DNA from: Pseudomonas sp. PB106
GTDB taxonomy: Bacteria; Pseudomonadota; Gammaproteobacteria; Pseudomonadales; Pseudomonadaceae
Direction: 5' to 3'
DNA length: 64,000 nt
Assembly (NCBI RefSeq): GCF_009764645.1
Contig: NZ_RWIM01000078.1
Coordinates: 80,194 to 144,193, forward strand
Under the pieces are notes generated by a model. That model did not search any database, had not been told where the DNA came from, and saw only the letters and a list, made by a program, of their open reading frames with translations. Shown in pieces: positions 15,230-23,865 of this stretch (its first letter is position 1; every line of letters starts with the position of its first letter). The translations under genes were made by a program, and so were the position numbers.

Positions 15230-17356
15230 TTAGAGCAAACTCCACGAAACCCCGACATAAACCCCCATCCCTTCACCCGGCGTCGACCGCGCGGCATCCA
15301 GGCCTTTGTCGTCGTAACCCGGCGTGACCGTCGCCGCATAATGTTTGTTGGTCAAATTACGCATGTCCACCCAGCCTTGCCAGTCGCCTTTTGGCGCGTT
15401 GTAGCCGAGGGTGGCGCCGAACAGGGCGTAAGGATCGGCGTAGTAGCTGTCCGCATAATCCACGGCAACTTTCGACACCAATTGCGTGTTCACCGCCGCA
15501 AAGAACCCCTGCGGCCAGTCATAGCGCAATTCACCCTGGTAGTAGTGCATCGGCAACCCCGGCAAGCGGTTGTCGCCGAAGCGCTCATCATCGCGGTAAT
15601 GGAAATCGCTGAAGGTATACGCCTGACGCAAGCTCAACTGACCGCCATCGGCAGCCGACCAGAGTTTGCTGTTGAGGCTGGCTTCAATGCCTTGGTGCAC
15701 GGTCGGGCTGGCGTTGAGTTCGTAGGGCGTGACGGCGTTGGCGTCCGGCAGCACCGAGAGCAATTCATGCCGAACCTGCGCGTAGTACCACGCCAGACTC
15801 CATTCGCCGACAACGCTGTCGCCACGCCCACCCAATTCCAGCGTGGTCGCCGTCTGGTTTTGCAGTTTGATCGGGTCTTTCTGCGTGCCGGTCGCTGCGC
15901 CATTGCCGGCGGGGAAGCGCACGTTGGAGCTGTAGATCAGCGACCACGGATGCGGCGCTTCCACCGAGCGGCTGAGGTTGCCGAACACTTGCAGGTCCGG
16001 GTTGATCTGGTAGCGCAGGCCGATGCGCGGCGCGTAATCCCAGTCGTTCATGCTGGTTTTGCCGCCGCTTTGCGGGTAGGTCACGTCACTCTCGCGGCGG
16101 GTGTAGATGGCGGCGAGGCCGGTGGTCAGCCAGAGGTCGTCGGCGATTTCCAGGTCATTGCCGAAGTGCAGGACGGTGTCCGAACCCTGATACGTGAAGT
16201 CGCGCATTTTTGTGCCCGGCGCATAACCGGCGGTGTTGCCGGACGGAACTCGCACGAATTCGCTGGCGCCGTCGTTGGGCAGGTGTTTGGTCACGCGCAG
16301 GCCGACGTTGCTGCGGCTTTCCATACCGAAAAGCGTGTCGCGGCGCTTGTAGTCGAAGGTGCCGCTGACGTCGGTGTAGGCGACTTTCAGGCGGTTCGGG
16401 CCTTCGCGCAAATCCATCGGGTAGTCGTGATAGACGAGGCCGGTCTGGATGCTCGAATCGTCGTCGATGTACCAGGTGGTCTTGTTGCCGATGAAAGTGC
16501 TGCCCGGCTGTTTGCGGCTGTCGTCGCGTAACACGTAAGACGGATTCGCCGCCCGTGGATCGTGCTCGATGGAATGCTTGGTCACGCGGCCGGCGAGGTC
16601 GTTGTCGGTCTCGCGATAACGGATATAGAAGCGCGTTTCCAGATTCGGGTTGAAGCGGTAACCGAAGTTGGCGATCACGCCTTTGCTTTCGCTGGCGGTG
16701 TGATCCTGATAGCCATCGGCGTTGGAATCGGTGAGCGACACGTAGTAATCGAAGTCGCCGAGCACTTGCCCGGAGCTGACCTGACGCTGCTGATAACCGT
16801 GGCTGCCGGTGGCGTAGCGCACTTGCAGTTTCGGCGCGTTGTAGCCGGTGTGGCTGACGTAGTCGATGGCGCCGCCGAGTGCCAGCGAGCCACGATCAAA
16901 ACCGTTAGCGCCGCGCAGCACTTCGACGTGATCGACCCACAGCGGTTCGAGCAATTCGTACGGCGTACCGCCGGGACCGGTCAGCGGCAGGCCGTCGAGC
17001 ATCGTGTACAGCCCCGACGCATGGGCCCCCGGCGCGCGATTGATGCCCGAGCCGCGTACGGAAATCTTCACGCCTTCGTTGCCCGCCGATTGTGCATACA
17101 CGCCCGGCTGATAGGCCAGCACGTCCTGATTGCTGGAGACGCGGCCCTGCAACGGTTGACGCATATCGACCACATTGGTGGCGCCGGGCACCTGATCGAG
17201 GCGCGCCTTGGCTTCTTCAACGCTGGCGTCCGCACCGCTGCGCTCATCCGCCGAAATCAGCACTTGCCCCAGTTCCAGACCTTGAGTCTCGGCCATCGCC
17301 GGGCAGGCGAGGGCCAGGCCCAGGAGGGCAGTGGGCAGGGATTTGGGCGACGGCAT
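15230..17356 (-). CDS. TonB-dependent outer-membrane receptor
   Basis: This 708-residue protein has a signal peptide (ending AMA-E, about residue 22). A plug domain follows (SSNQDVLAYQPGVYAQSAGN ... VRGSGINRAPGAH ... GLPLTGPGG ... VEVLRGANG). The 22-strand barrel ends in VYVGVSWSLL. The architecture resembles ferric-siderophore/ferric-citrate-type receptors, but the substrate cannot be named. An LELGQVLIS segment soon after the signal peptide may be the TonB box. The start at 17356 has TGGAG 8 bases upstream. No FecR/FecI pair or clear Fur box was seen beside it. It is divergent from ppk2. Confidence 0.88.
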   Translation of the reverse strand: MPSPKSLPTALLGLALACPAMAETQGLELGQVLISADERSGADASVEEAKARLDQVPGATNVVDMRQPLQGRVSSNQDVLAYQPGVYAQSAGNEGVKISVRGSGINRAPGAHASGLYTMLDGLPLTGPGGTPYELLEPLWVDHVEVLRGANGFDRGSLALGGAIDYVSHTGYNAPKLQVRYATGSHGYQQRQVSSGQVLGDFDYYVSLTDSNADGYQDHTASESKGVIANFGYRFNPNLETRFYIRYRETDNDLAGRVTKHSIEHDPRAANPSYVLRDDSRKQPGSTFIGNKTTWYIDDDSSIQTGLVYHDYPMDLREGPNRLKVAYTDVSGTFDYKRRDTLFGMESRSNVGLRVTKHLPNDGASEFVRVPSGNTAGYAPGTKMRDFTYQGSDTVLHFGNDLEIADDLWLTTGLAAIYTRRESDVTYPQSGGKTSMNDWDYAPRIGLRYQINPDLQVFGNLSRSVEAPHPWSLIYSSNVRFPAGNGAATGTQKDPIKLQNQTATTLELGGRGDSVVGEWSLAWYYAQVRHELLSVLPDANAVTPYELNASPTVHQGIEASLNSKLWSAADGGQLSLRQAYTFSDFHYRDDERFGDNRLPGLPMHYYQGELRYDWPQGFFAAVNTQLVSKVAVDYADSYYADPYALFGATLGYNAPKGDWQGWVDMRNLTNKHYAATVTPGYDDKGLDAARSTPGEGMGVYVGVSWSLL

Positions 17357-17542
17357 CGAAAAACTCCAGGCAGACAAAGGCGGACAATGAACAGTGCGAC
17401 GTAACAAAGAACGAAGGAAACACATGGCGATTTTGCTTTTTGTCCGGTCATGGCAAATAGCAGGTCATGGACTAACCTCACGTGTCTGGTTCGTCGCGTC
17501 AATAAACGCTTTGTTTCCGCATTCATTGGTGAGGGCTCGGTA

Positions 17543-18358
17543 ATGGCAAAAGACAAAAAGAACGCCGCCAAGGCAGCTGAAACGCCCAAGTTGAAGAACA
17601 AGGATTATCTTGATCAGTTGCGCAAACTGCACGTCGAACTGGTCAAGCTGCAGGAATGGGTGATCGCCAAAGGCGTCAAGGTCTGCATCGTTTTCGAGGG
17701 CCGTGATGGGGCCGGCAAGGGCGGGACGATCAAGGCGCTGACCGAACGTGTCAGCCCGCGGGTATTCCGCGTGGTCGCGCTGCCCGCACCGACGGATCGC
17801 GAAAAGAGCCAGATGCATGTGCAGCGCTATCTGCCGTATTTGCCGGCGGGCGGCGAAGTGGTGATCTTTGATCGCAGTTGGTACAACCGCGCCGGCGTAG
17901 AGCGGGTGATGGGCTTTTGCACGGACGAGCAGGCCGACAAGTTCCTCAAATCGATTCCGTGGGTTGAGCATGCCATCGTGCAGTCCGGGGTAATCCTGCT
18001 CAAGTATTGGCTGGAGGTCAGCCCCGAAGAGCAGACCCGCCGACTGGAAGCGCGGATCAACGACGGGCGCAAGACCTGGAAACTGACACCGATGGACCTC
18101 AAGTCCTACAGCCGCTGGTACGACTATTCGCGAGCGCGCGATGAAATGTTCAAACACAGCGACACCGAGCACGCGCCGTGGCTGGTCGCCGATTCCAACG
18201 ACAAGCGCCGGGCGCGGCTGAACATCATCAGCGATGTGCTCAGCCGCATTCCGTATGAGGATGTGAAGCGCGAGAAGGTGGAATTGCCCAAGCGGCAAAA
18301 ACCGGGTAAGTACAAAGAGCCAAACTATCCGTATCGGCGCGTGGCCGACAAGTTCTGA
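17543..18358 (+). CDS. ppk2: Polyphosphate kinase 2
   Basis: This 271-residue protein is of the PPK2 family, which transfers phosphate between polyphosphate and nucleoside di- or monophosphates. Visible are the Walker A loop GRDGAGKGG (53-61), the Walker B/lid signatures VVIFDRSWYNRAGVERVMGF, and the conserved EEQTRRLEARINDGRKTWKL, followed by WYDYSRARDEM. The length fits single-domain class I PPK2. ATG 17543 is chosen over an upstream open extension because the family starts near this lysine-rich tail. Cytoplasmic. Confidence 0.93.
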   Translation: MAKDKKNAAKAAETPKLKNKDYLDQLRKLHVELVKLQEWVIAKGVKVCIVFEGRDGAGKGGTIKALTERVSPRVFRVVALPAPTDREKSQMHVQRYLPYLPAGGEVVIFDRSWYNRAGVERVMGFCTDEQADKFLKSIPWVEHAIVQSGVILLKYWLEVSPEEQTRRLEARINDGRKTWKLTPMDLKSYSRWYDYSRARDEMFKHSDTEHAPWLVADSNDKRRARLNIISDVLSRIPYEDVKREKVELPKRQKPGKYKEPNYPYRRVADKF

Positions 18359-18368
18359 CGGGGGGCAT

Positions 18369-18440
18369 TGTGGGAGCGAGCTTGCTCGCGAAAGCGGAGT
18401 GTCAGGCAACCTCTTCGCCACAGACCATCCGCTGTCGCGA
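18369..18440. repeat. REP, GCGAGCTTGCTCGC type, with decayed partner
   Basis: TGTGGGAGCGAGCTTGCTCG is followed by CGAAAGC at 18369-18395. A weak inverted partner (TGTCGCGAGCG) lies near 18432. It sits between ppk2 and the convergent gene. Confidence 0.75.
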
Positions 18441-18445
18441 GCGCA

Positions 18446-18778
18446 CTATCGCGGATCTGTTTGGCCCTCGGGCAGCGCGCTGAACCACTCGGCGTAGGGA
18501 GAATTGGCAACCCGGTGCCGGTTGAAGTCCGCGCTGCCATCCTTCCACCAGACAGGTCCACGTTCACCGAGCGCTACCTTGGCTTTTTGAACATCCTCCC
18601 GTGCCTGCTTCATCTGCGCCGCATTGCCCGAGGCCTTGGCCTTCTTGACCTCACGCCGAGCGGTCATGAGCGCATCGACCAGACGCTGACGCACATCTTC
18701 TTCCAGCGCTGGATTCGAACAGCGCCACAGTTGCCCTTTGACAACGAAGTAACGTCCGTCAGGTGTCACTGGATGCAT
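18446..18778 (-). CDS. Conserved small basic protein, unknown
   Basis: This 110-residue protein begins MHPVTPDGRYFVVKGQLWRC, has a helical Ala/Lys/Arg-rich middle, and then GERGPVWWKDGSADFNRH. The pattern is familiar from a widespread proteobacterial protein of unknown function. It is probably soluble. GAGGTGA lies about 6 bases upstream of ATG 18778. It follows the iron-permease-like gene closely (19 bases), so the two may be co-transcribed. Confidence 0.75.
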   Translation of the reverse strand: MHPVTPDGRYFVVKGQLWRCSNPALEEDVRQRLVDALMTARREVKKAKASGNAAQMKQAREDVQKAKVALGERGPVWWKDGSADFNRHRVANSPYAEWFSALPEGQTDPR

Positions 18779-18797
18779 TGGCTCACCTCGGATCGAT

Positions 18798-19151
18798 TCA
18801 ATCCTGTTCTTCACCCATCGCGCTGTAGTGTTTGCGCAGTTTTCGAAGATCTTTCGAGCCCATTTTATCCAGGCCCAACATGGCGTTCTGTGCGTCCTGA
18901 GTGGCGCGAATCAGTTCGTCGATCTTCAGATGCAGAATGTCATTGTCGCGGTTCTGCGTGTTCTGGATCAGGAAAACCATCAGGAACGTGATAATCGTGG
19001 TCGAGGTGTTGATGATCAGCTGCCACGTGTCGTTGTAGTGGAAGTAAGGCCCCGTCAGCCCCCACACCCCGATCAAGGCGATGGCCAGAAGAAAAGTTTT
19101 CGAGCTGCCTGCCCAGTTGGATAAGGCTTGGCAGAAACGTGCAAATTTCAT
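18798..19151 (-). CDS. Low-affinity iron permease-like membrane protein
   Basis: This 117-residue protein has two membrane helices (TFLLAIALIGVWGLTGPYF and LIINTSTTIITFLMVFLIQNTQNRD). They are followed by a soluble helix, HLKIDELIRATQDAQN. The signature between helix 2 and the tail is that of the low-affinity iron permease family (FRE, PF04120). In bacteria these are short proteins whose transport role is unproven. The start at 19151 has only a weak ribosome site; an ORF start 41 codons upstream is less family-like. Confidence 0.82.
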   Translation of the reverse strand: MKFARFCQALSNWAGSSKTFLLAIALIGVWGLTGPYFHYNDTWQLIINTSTTIITFLMVFLIQNTQNRDNDILHLKIDELIRATQDAQNAMLGLDKMGSKDLRKLRKHYSAMGEEQD

Positions 19152-19415
19152 CAGTGCGAACTCTCGTGGTAGGTCTGGACTAGACAACCGATTTTCCTGA
19201 AATACTTTATTACATTCGAACCTTTCGTCGGGCGTCTCAGGGCGCTGAATCAGTTCCGCGCCCCCTAAGCCCATTCAGCGCGAATGCCGGCTTCGCACGC
19301 TGATCATCCACTTTGAACTCTGGTTGAAGCTGCCCCGTCCTCTGCTATGAGGGGCTCAGGGCAATTCTGCTGTGTAGTCCCATTAGGCGTTTTCTTTCAG
19401 AAAGCGAGGGGCCAC

Positions 19416-20054
19416 ATGAATACTTCAGACAGCAGGGCGGGGTCGCAAACAGGCGATCCTGCAGACGTTAAGCCGGGACAAGAGTTTGAGCATTTAAAGG
19501 AGGACGTTACCGAAGCCCTCGGTGGCGCCAGGCAACAGGCCGATGCGCAGTTCGGCCAATACCGCGATACCGCCGCCGATCAAATCGAGGCATTGGCGCA
19601 AGGCGCAAAAAGCTTTGTCTCCGAATTGGAGGACAAGGACACACTGGGCATGTCCGACTACCTTACCGATATGGCCGAGTCGATGACCGGCCTCGCCGGG
19701 AACTTACGCGGCAAGAGTGCCGAACAACTCCTGCATGATGCCGCCGATCTGGCGCGCAACAACCCCGCACTGTTTATCGCCGGCAGTGTGGCCATCGGGT
19801 TCGGTTTGTCGCGGTTCTTGAAGGCCGGCACCTCGGCGGCGGCCACTGTCAGCGCGGGTCACGACCCGGCCGCAGGCAGCTCGACGCCGCCCTCCGGAGG
19901 CTATGGCGTAAATCGGCCTTACGAAACGTCCACCGACCCGAACCCGGGACTCGCGACCGGCATCACCCCTGCATCGCCCAATGAGCACGACCATCCCACC
20001 GACTTTGCCGGTGCATCGGGCGCGGTTTCGCCCAGCACCAGAGGAGCATTGTGA
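19416..20054 (+). CDS. Envelope-associated protein with one membrane helix, first of a three-gene set
   Basis: This 212-residue protein has a hydrophilic helical first half (ALGGARQQADAQFGQYRDTA ... AQGAKSFVSEL), one hydrophobic segment (NNPALFIAGSVAIGFGLSRF) and a disordered Pro/Ser/Gly tail. The NNPALFIAGSVAIGFGLSRF stretch resembles helices in ElaB/YqjD-like and DUF3618-like stress proteins. GAGGGG lies 5 bases before the ATG. Its TGA overlaps the ATG of the next gene. It probably acts at the inner membrane with its two neighbours; the exact role is unknown. Confidence 0.75.
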   Translation: MNTSDSRAGSQTGDPADVKPGQEFEHLKEDVTEALGGARQQADAQFGQYRDTAADQIEALAQGAKSFVSELEDKDTLGMSDYLTDMAESMTGLAGNLRGKSAEQLLHDAADLARNNPALFIAGSVAIGFGLSRFLKAGTSAAATVSAGHDPAAGSSTPPSGGYGVNRPYETSTDPNPGLATGITPASPNEHDHPTDFAGASGAVSPSTRGAL

Positions 20055-20482
20055 TGAACAGAGACGATCCGGATTTCCCGGGAACAAGACCGCTCGCATC
20101 CACGGATGACGCTTCAATGGTTAGCCTGTTGCGGCAGCTATCCCGCGAAGTCCCTGCGTTGTTTACCAAGGAGCTGGCGCTGGCCAAAGTCGAGCTACAA
20201 ACCAGCCTCAATACGCTCAAGGCCGGCATCGCTGCGGTGGCGGGCGGTGCGATTGTGTTCCTGGCGGGCTTCATCATTCTGCTGATGTCGGCGGTTTACG
20301 GCTTGAGCCTGTTCATGGCGCCGTGGCTGGCTGCGCTGATCGTCGGCGTGGTGGTGATGATCATTGGCTTCGCCATGCTGCAGTCGGGCAAAAAACAGTT
20401 TGAGCCATCCCACTTCAAACCTGACCGGACACTCGATGCCTTGAACAAGGATCAGGAAGCGCTGCGGAGGAAAGTCTCATGA
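20054..20482 (+). CDS. DUF1469/YqjE-like membrane protein (phage-holin-superfamily name)
   Basis: This 142-residue protein has the motif SLLRQLSREVPALFTKELAL, then KVELQTSLNTLKAG. Two adjacent membrane helices follow (VAGGAIVFLAGFIILLMSAV and LAALIVGVVVMIIGFAMLQS). This matches the DUF1469/Actinobacterial phage holin family, of which E. coli YqjE is a member. The holin name does not imply a prophage. An in-frame GTG at 20051 is the alternative start; GAGGAG precedes both. It is translationally coupled at both ends. Confidence 0.85.
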   Translation: MNRDDPDFPGTRPLASTDDASMVSLLRQLSREVPALFTKELALAKVELQTSLNTLKAGIAAVAGGAIVFLAGFIILLMSAVYGLSLFMAPWLAALIVGVVVMIIGFAMLQSGKKQFEPSHFKPDRTLDALNKDQEALRRKVS

Positions 20483-21288
20483 ACACTGAACTGGATATCG
20501 AATCGCAAAAGAGCCCTGAACAGATCGAGCGGGAAATCGACGCGCAACGCGCCAGTATCGGCAACATCGTCGACAAGCTGGAAAGCAAATTCACCCCCGG
20601 TCAGATGTTCGACCAAGCGTGGGGCATGATGCAGAACAATGGCTCGACCTTCATCAGCAATCTCGGCACCAGCGTGCGCAACAACCCGGTGCCTGCCGTG
20701 CTGACCTCGGTCGGATTGCTCTGGTTGATGATGAGCCAGAACCGGCCACCGGTGCCGCAACCGACCTATCGCTCCGGGCCTGATCAGGACAAGGCCGGCG
20801 AGTGGGCTGACGGTTTGGCCGAGGGCTTAGGGAGTGCACGCGAGCACATGCACCAGACCGCTGACTCGATCAAGGGCGGCTACCAGTCGCTCAAGGGCAA
20901 GGCCGCGCATCTGGGCGAAAACGTCGGCGCGGCGGGGGAGAACCTCAGCCACGCCATGCACGACGCCGGCGATCGGCTGACACGCAACTCCCAGGTACTG
21001 GGACAGCAATTCAACCAGTTGCTCAGGGAACAACCCTTGGTGGTGGCCGCTGCCGGCATCGCCCTCGGAGCCTTGCTGGGCGCTGCACTGCCCACGACCC
21101 AAACCGAACAACGCTACATGGGGCGCACCAGTGCGGGGCTGGTCGACAAAGTGAAAAAGCAGGCGCAAGAGGGTTACGAAGCGGTGCGCGATACCGTGAC
21201 GAAAACCACTGAGCAGACAGGGTCCGATGCTTCACCTGCCACACCGTCGGCGAGCGCAGATCTTTCCCGAGGCTTGGGCACCGCCTGA
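20479..21288 (+). CDS. DUF3618 protein
   Basis: This 269-residue protein begins with the DUF3618 signature (SPEQIEREIDAQRASIGNIV, then DKLESKFTPGQM). It has a first hydrophobic segment (AVLTSVGLLWLMMS), a long amphipathic helical region of late-embryogenesis-like composition (SAREHMHQTADSIKGGYQSL), and a second hydrophobic segment (QPLVVAAAGIALGALLGAAL). It overlaps the preceding gene by ATGA and ends before a strong terminator, closing the three-gene operon. The inferred role is membrane stabilisation under stress. Confidence 0.83.
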   Translation: MNTELDIESQKSPEQIEREIDAQRASIGNIVDKLESKFTPGQMFDQAWGMMQNNGSTFISNLGTSVRNNPVPAVLTSVGLLWLMMSQNRPPVPQPTYRSGPDQDKAGEWADGLAEGLGSAREHMHQTADSIKGGYQSLKGKAAHLGENVGAAGENLSHAMHDAGDRLTRNSQVLGQQFNQLLREQPLVVAAAGIALGALLGAALPTTQTEQRYMGRTSAGLVDKVKKQAQEGYEAVRDTVTKTTEQTGSDASPATPSASADLSRGLGTA

Positions 21289-21300
21289 CGCCGTGGCACC

Positions 21301-21329
21301 GGGAGGCCTGCAACCGGCCTCCCTTTTTT
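21301..21329 (+). terminator. Intrinsic terminator after DUF3618 operon
   Basis: GGGAGGCC, a 7-base loop and GGCCTCCC are followed by TTTTTT. Confidence 0.92.
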
Positions 21330-21419
21330 GGTTCTTTCAGGTCATCCAGTTTTCGTCAGACATTTTGAACCTAACTCAGCCTCGGTTGCTCAACCGGGAA
21401 ATGTTCGGGGGTGAGCGAA

Positions 21420-21668
21420 ATGAACGCTTTCAAAAACCAACTGACACTCGCACAAGAAAACAAATTACTCGCCCTCGCGGCGTGGCAGCGCGCGCTGGAA
21501 AACATTGAATTGCGCAGGGATTGCCCGGACGCCTATCACGACGAACTGCTGCGCCAATCGGACGAGATGGATCGCTTGGGCATTCTCAGCTGGGACGAGT
21601 GGCGCGACCTGCGCAGGGAAGCTGATGTGGCGTACCTGCGCGCGGTTGCCGGGGCCGATTACCACTGA
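21420..21668 (+). CDS. Small acidic helical protein, paralogue of the gene at 25592
   Basis: This 82-residue protein contains YHDELLRQSDEMDRLGILSW, then DEWRDLRREA. This aligns with YDELLKAADEMEEQGLITSA, then EWRQLVRDA, in the small protein at 25592. No known domain was recognised; it is soluble and helical. The start is ATG 21420, with a GTG three codons earlier also possible. It sits between the envelope operon and Mn-catalase. Confidence 0.65.
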   Translation: MNAFKNQLTLAQENKLLALAAWQRALENIELRRDCPDAYHDELLRQSDEMDRLGILSWDEWRDLRREADVAYLRAVAGADYH

Positions 21669-21799
21669 ACTGCGCCCGTTGGTCGAACGTGCAAAAGTAT
21701 TTGAAATTAACCTCGACGCGTTCGCTTCAGATGATTGTGGGTTGGCATTCGGTCTCTTGCCGGGTGAACCGCAGCCCTGATTCGCCTGAGGAGAAAGTC

Positions 21800-22684
21800 A
21801 TGTTCCTACATAACAAACGACTCCAATACACCGTGCGCGTAGCCCAGCCCAACCCAGGGTTGGCCAATCTTTTACTGGAACAATTCGGCGGGGCTCAAGG
21901 GGAACTCGCGGCGGCCTCACGCTACTTCACCCAGGCCTTGGCAGAGGATGATCCGGGCAGGAAAGACCTGCTGATGGACATCGCCACCGAAGAGCTCAGT
22001 CACCTTGAAATCGTCGGCTCGATCATCGTGATGTTGAACAAGGGCGCCAAGGGACAAATGGCCGAAGGTGTCGAGGAAGAGGGCGAGTTGTACCGCGCCA
22101 TCAACGGCGCGGGCAACGACTCGCACATCACCAGCCTGTTGTATGGCGCCGGTGCTCCGTTGACCAACTCGGCAGGCGTTCCGTGGTCGGCGGCTTACGT
22201 CGATACCATCGGCGAACCCACCGCAGACATGCGCTCCAATATTGCCGCAGAGGCCAGAGCGAAAATCGTCTACGAGCGACTGATGAATGTCACCGATGAC
22301 CCGGGTGTGAAGGAAGCCCTCGGCTTTTTGATGACGCGGGAAATCGCCCACCAGTTGTCGTTCGAGAAGGCCCTGCATGCGATACAGCCGAACTTCCCCC
22401 AAGGAAAACTGCCGGGCATGCCGGCGTTCACCAACGTCTACTTCAACATGTCGCAAGGCGAGGGCAGCACGCGCGGCCCGTGGAACGAAGGCGACGACTG
22501 GGATTTCGTCGAGGATCCGCAACCCGCCGTGGACGGTGGCGATGGCACCGCGACGGTGCAATTGAGCGCCGAGGATGAAGCGCTGCTGATGGAGATGAAA
22601 GTCAGGACGACGTCCGACCCGGACAGCAACCCGATCACCGGCGCGGACTTGGGAGCGGGGGTGCAAGGCGAAACCCAACTTTGA
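21800..22684 (+). CDS. Manganese catalase
   Basis: This 294-residue non-haem catalase degrades hydrogen peroxide with a di-manganese centre. The ferritin-like four-helix ligands are visible: a Glu in FGGAQGELAAASRYFTQAL, E-x-x-H in ATEELSHLEIVG, a Glu in AEARAKIVYERL, and E/H in LMTREIAHQLSFEKAL. The Mn-catalase loop LLYGAGAPLTNSAGVPW is also present. The length is normal. GAGGAG precedes ATG 21800; an upstream frame open to 21689 is not used. It heads the catalase/metal part of the stress cluster. The name katN is used for such genes in enterics. Confidence 0.92.
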   Translation: MFLHNKRLQYTVRVAQPNPGLANLLLEQFGGAQGELAAASRYFTQALAEDDPGRKDLLMDIATEELSHLEIVGSIIVMLNKGAKGQMAEGVEEEGELYRAINGAGNDSHITSLLYGAGAPLTNSAGVPWSAAYVDTIGEPTADMRSNIAAEARAKIVYERLMNVTDDPGVKEALGFLMTREIAHQLSFEKALHAIQPNFPQGKLPGMPAFTNVYFNMSQGEGSTRGPWNEGDDWDFVEDPQPAVDGGDGTATVQLSAEDEALLMEMKVRTTSDPDSNPITGADLGAGVQGETQL

Positions 22685-22691
22685 CGACGTC

Positions 22692-22715
22692 ACCGCACGC
22701 CACCCGGCGTGCGGT
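22692..22715 (+). terminator. Hairpin after Mn-catalase, weak terminator or attenuator
   Basis: ACCGCACGCC, a 4-base loop and GGCGTGCGGT form a perfect 10-base stem 8 bases past the stop. It is followed only by TATT, so termination may be partial and allow read-through into the small ORF and ZIP gene. Confidence 0.55.
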
Positions 22716-22748
22716 TATTCAGCTGATCCAGAGTGGACGCTTACCATC

Positions 22749-22898
22749 ATGAGCAAGAAATCAAACCATCGTGATCCGAGTTTTACCCCAATGTTTTTAG
22801 CCTCCAGCGTCGCGTTTGAACGTGACGCGCAGCATGTGTCCAGGCGGTTCTTGCGAGCGCTTGCCGAACCCACGGAAAAACCCAGTGCAGCAAAATAG
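22749..22898 (+). CDS. 49-residue protein upstream of the ZIP transporter
   Basis: This short frame begins MSKKSNHRDPSFTPMFLASS and ends PTEKPSAAK. It is charged and probably soluble, with no known family. Its TAG lies 9 bases before the ATG of the ZIP gene, and its 3' end overlaps the position of that gene's GGAG site, which suggests translational coupling. Its own ribosome site (GTGGA) is weak. Confidence 0.5.
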   Translation: MSKKSNHRDPSFTPMFLASSVAFERDAQHVSRRFLRALAEPTEKPSAAK

Positions 22899-22907
22899 GA
22901 GATCGCC

Positions 22908-23837
22908 ATGCCCGACCCTTTGACCTCATCCGGAGGATCGTTTCGCTACTGGATCGCCCGGTTCTCAGGCTCCGGATGGGGCGGGCGGGTTTTCTGGTCA
23001 GTGCTGATTGGCGTGACTGTTTTCCTGTTGATCAGCGGGTATGGCGCCTTCGTTGGTGCCAACAAACAAAATCTGCACTTTGCCTTTCTCGGCGGCTTGT
23101 CAGGCTTCGCGGCGACGGCCATCGGCGCGGTGCTAGCGATTGCGTTGCGCGATATCGCCGCCCGCACCCAAGACATCATGCTCGGTTTCGCCGCCGGGAT
23201 GATGCTGGCCGCCAGTTCGTTTTCGCTGATTCTGCCCGGTATCGAAGCGGCTCAAGCGCTGTGTGGCAATCAGTTGCTCGCCGCCTGTGTCGTCGTTGCC
23301 GGATTGGGATTGGGCGTCGCATTGATGGTGGGTCTGGATCGCTTCGTGCCTCATGAACACGAGAAAAGCGGACGCCGTGGCCCTGACGCGCAGCGCATCA
23401 ATCGGGTATGGCTGTTCGTCCTCGCGATTACCCTGCACAACCTGCCGGAGGGCATGGCCATTGGCGTCAGCTTCGCCAACGGCGACATGAAAGTGGGACT
23501 GCCGCTGACGACGGCAATCGCCATTCAGGATATTCCCGAAGGTCTGGCGGTCGCTCTGGCGTTGCGCGTGACCGGCATCTCGGCACTGCGCGCAGCGCTG
23601 ATCGCGGTGGGCTCGGGGCTGATGGAGCCGATTGGCGCCATCGTCGGCTTGGGCATTTCCAGCAGCTTTGCCCTGGGCTATCCCATCGCGCTGGGTCTGG
23701 CGGCGGGCGCGATGATTTTCGTGGTGTCCCATGAGGTGATTCCCGAGACTCACCGCAACGGTCATGAAACCCCCGCGACCTTGGGGTTGATGCTCGGTTT
23801 CGGGGTGATGATGTTTCTGGATACCGCGTTGGGTTAG
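22908..23837 (+). CDS. ZIP-family metal transporter
   Basis: This 309-residue protein has about eight membrane helices. The two metal-site helices are intact, with HNLPEG in helix 4 and QDIPEG in helix 5. A late HEVIPETHRNGHE segment and a short His/Glu loop (PHEHEKSG) complete the ZIP/ZupT pattern. It probably imports zinc, iron or manganese. Placement directly after Mn-catalase makes manganese supply to that enzyme an attractive inference. GGAGATCGCC precedes the ATG. Confidence 0.88.
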   Translation: MPDPLTSSGGSFRYWIARFSGSGWGGRVFWSVLIGVTVFLLISGYGAFVGANKQNLHFAFLGGLSGFAATAIGAVLAIALRDIAARTQDIMLGFAAGMMLAASSFSLILPGIEAAQALCGNQLLAACVVVAGLGLGVALMVGLDRFVPHEHEKSGRRGPDAQRINRVWLFVLAITLHNLPEGMAIGVSFANGDMKVGLPLTTAIAIQDIPEGLAVALALRVTGISALRAALIAVGSGLMEPIGAIVGLGISSSFALGYPIALGLAAGAMIFVVSHEVIPETHRNGHETPATLGLMLGFGVMMFLDTALG

Positions 23838-23865
23838 CGCGTGGCGTTTTTGAAGGAATGAAGCC

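Noticed and set aside
20054..20482. Prophage, suggested by the phage-holin family name
   Set aside because: The DUF1469/YqjE group is a chromosomal envelope family. No lysin, capsid, tail or integrase gene is nearby.
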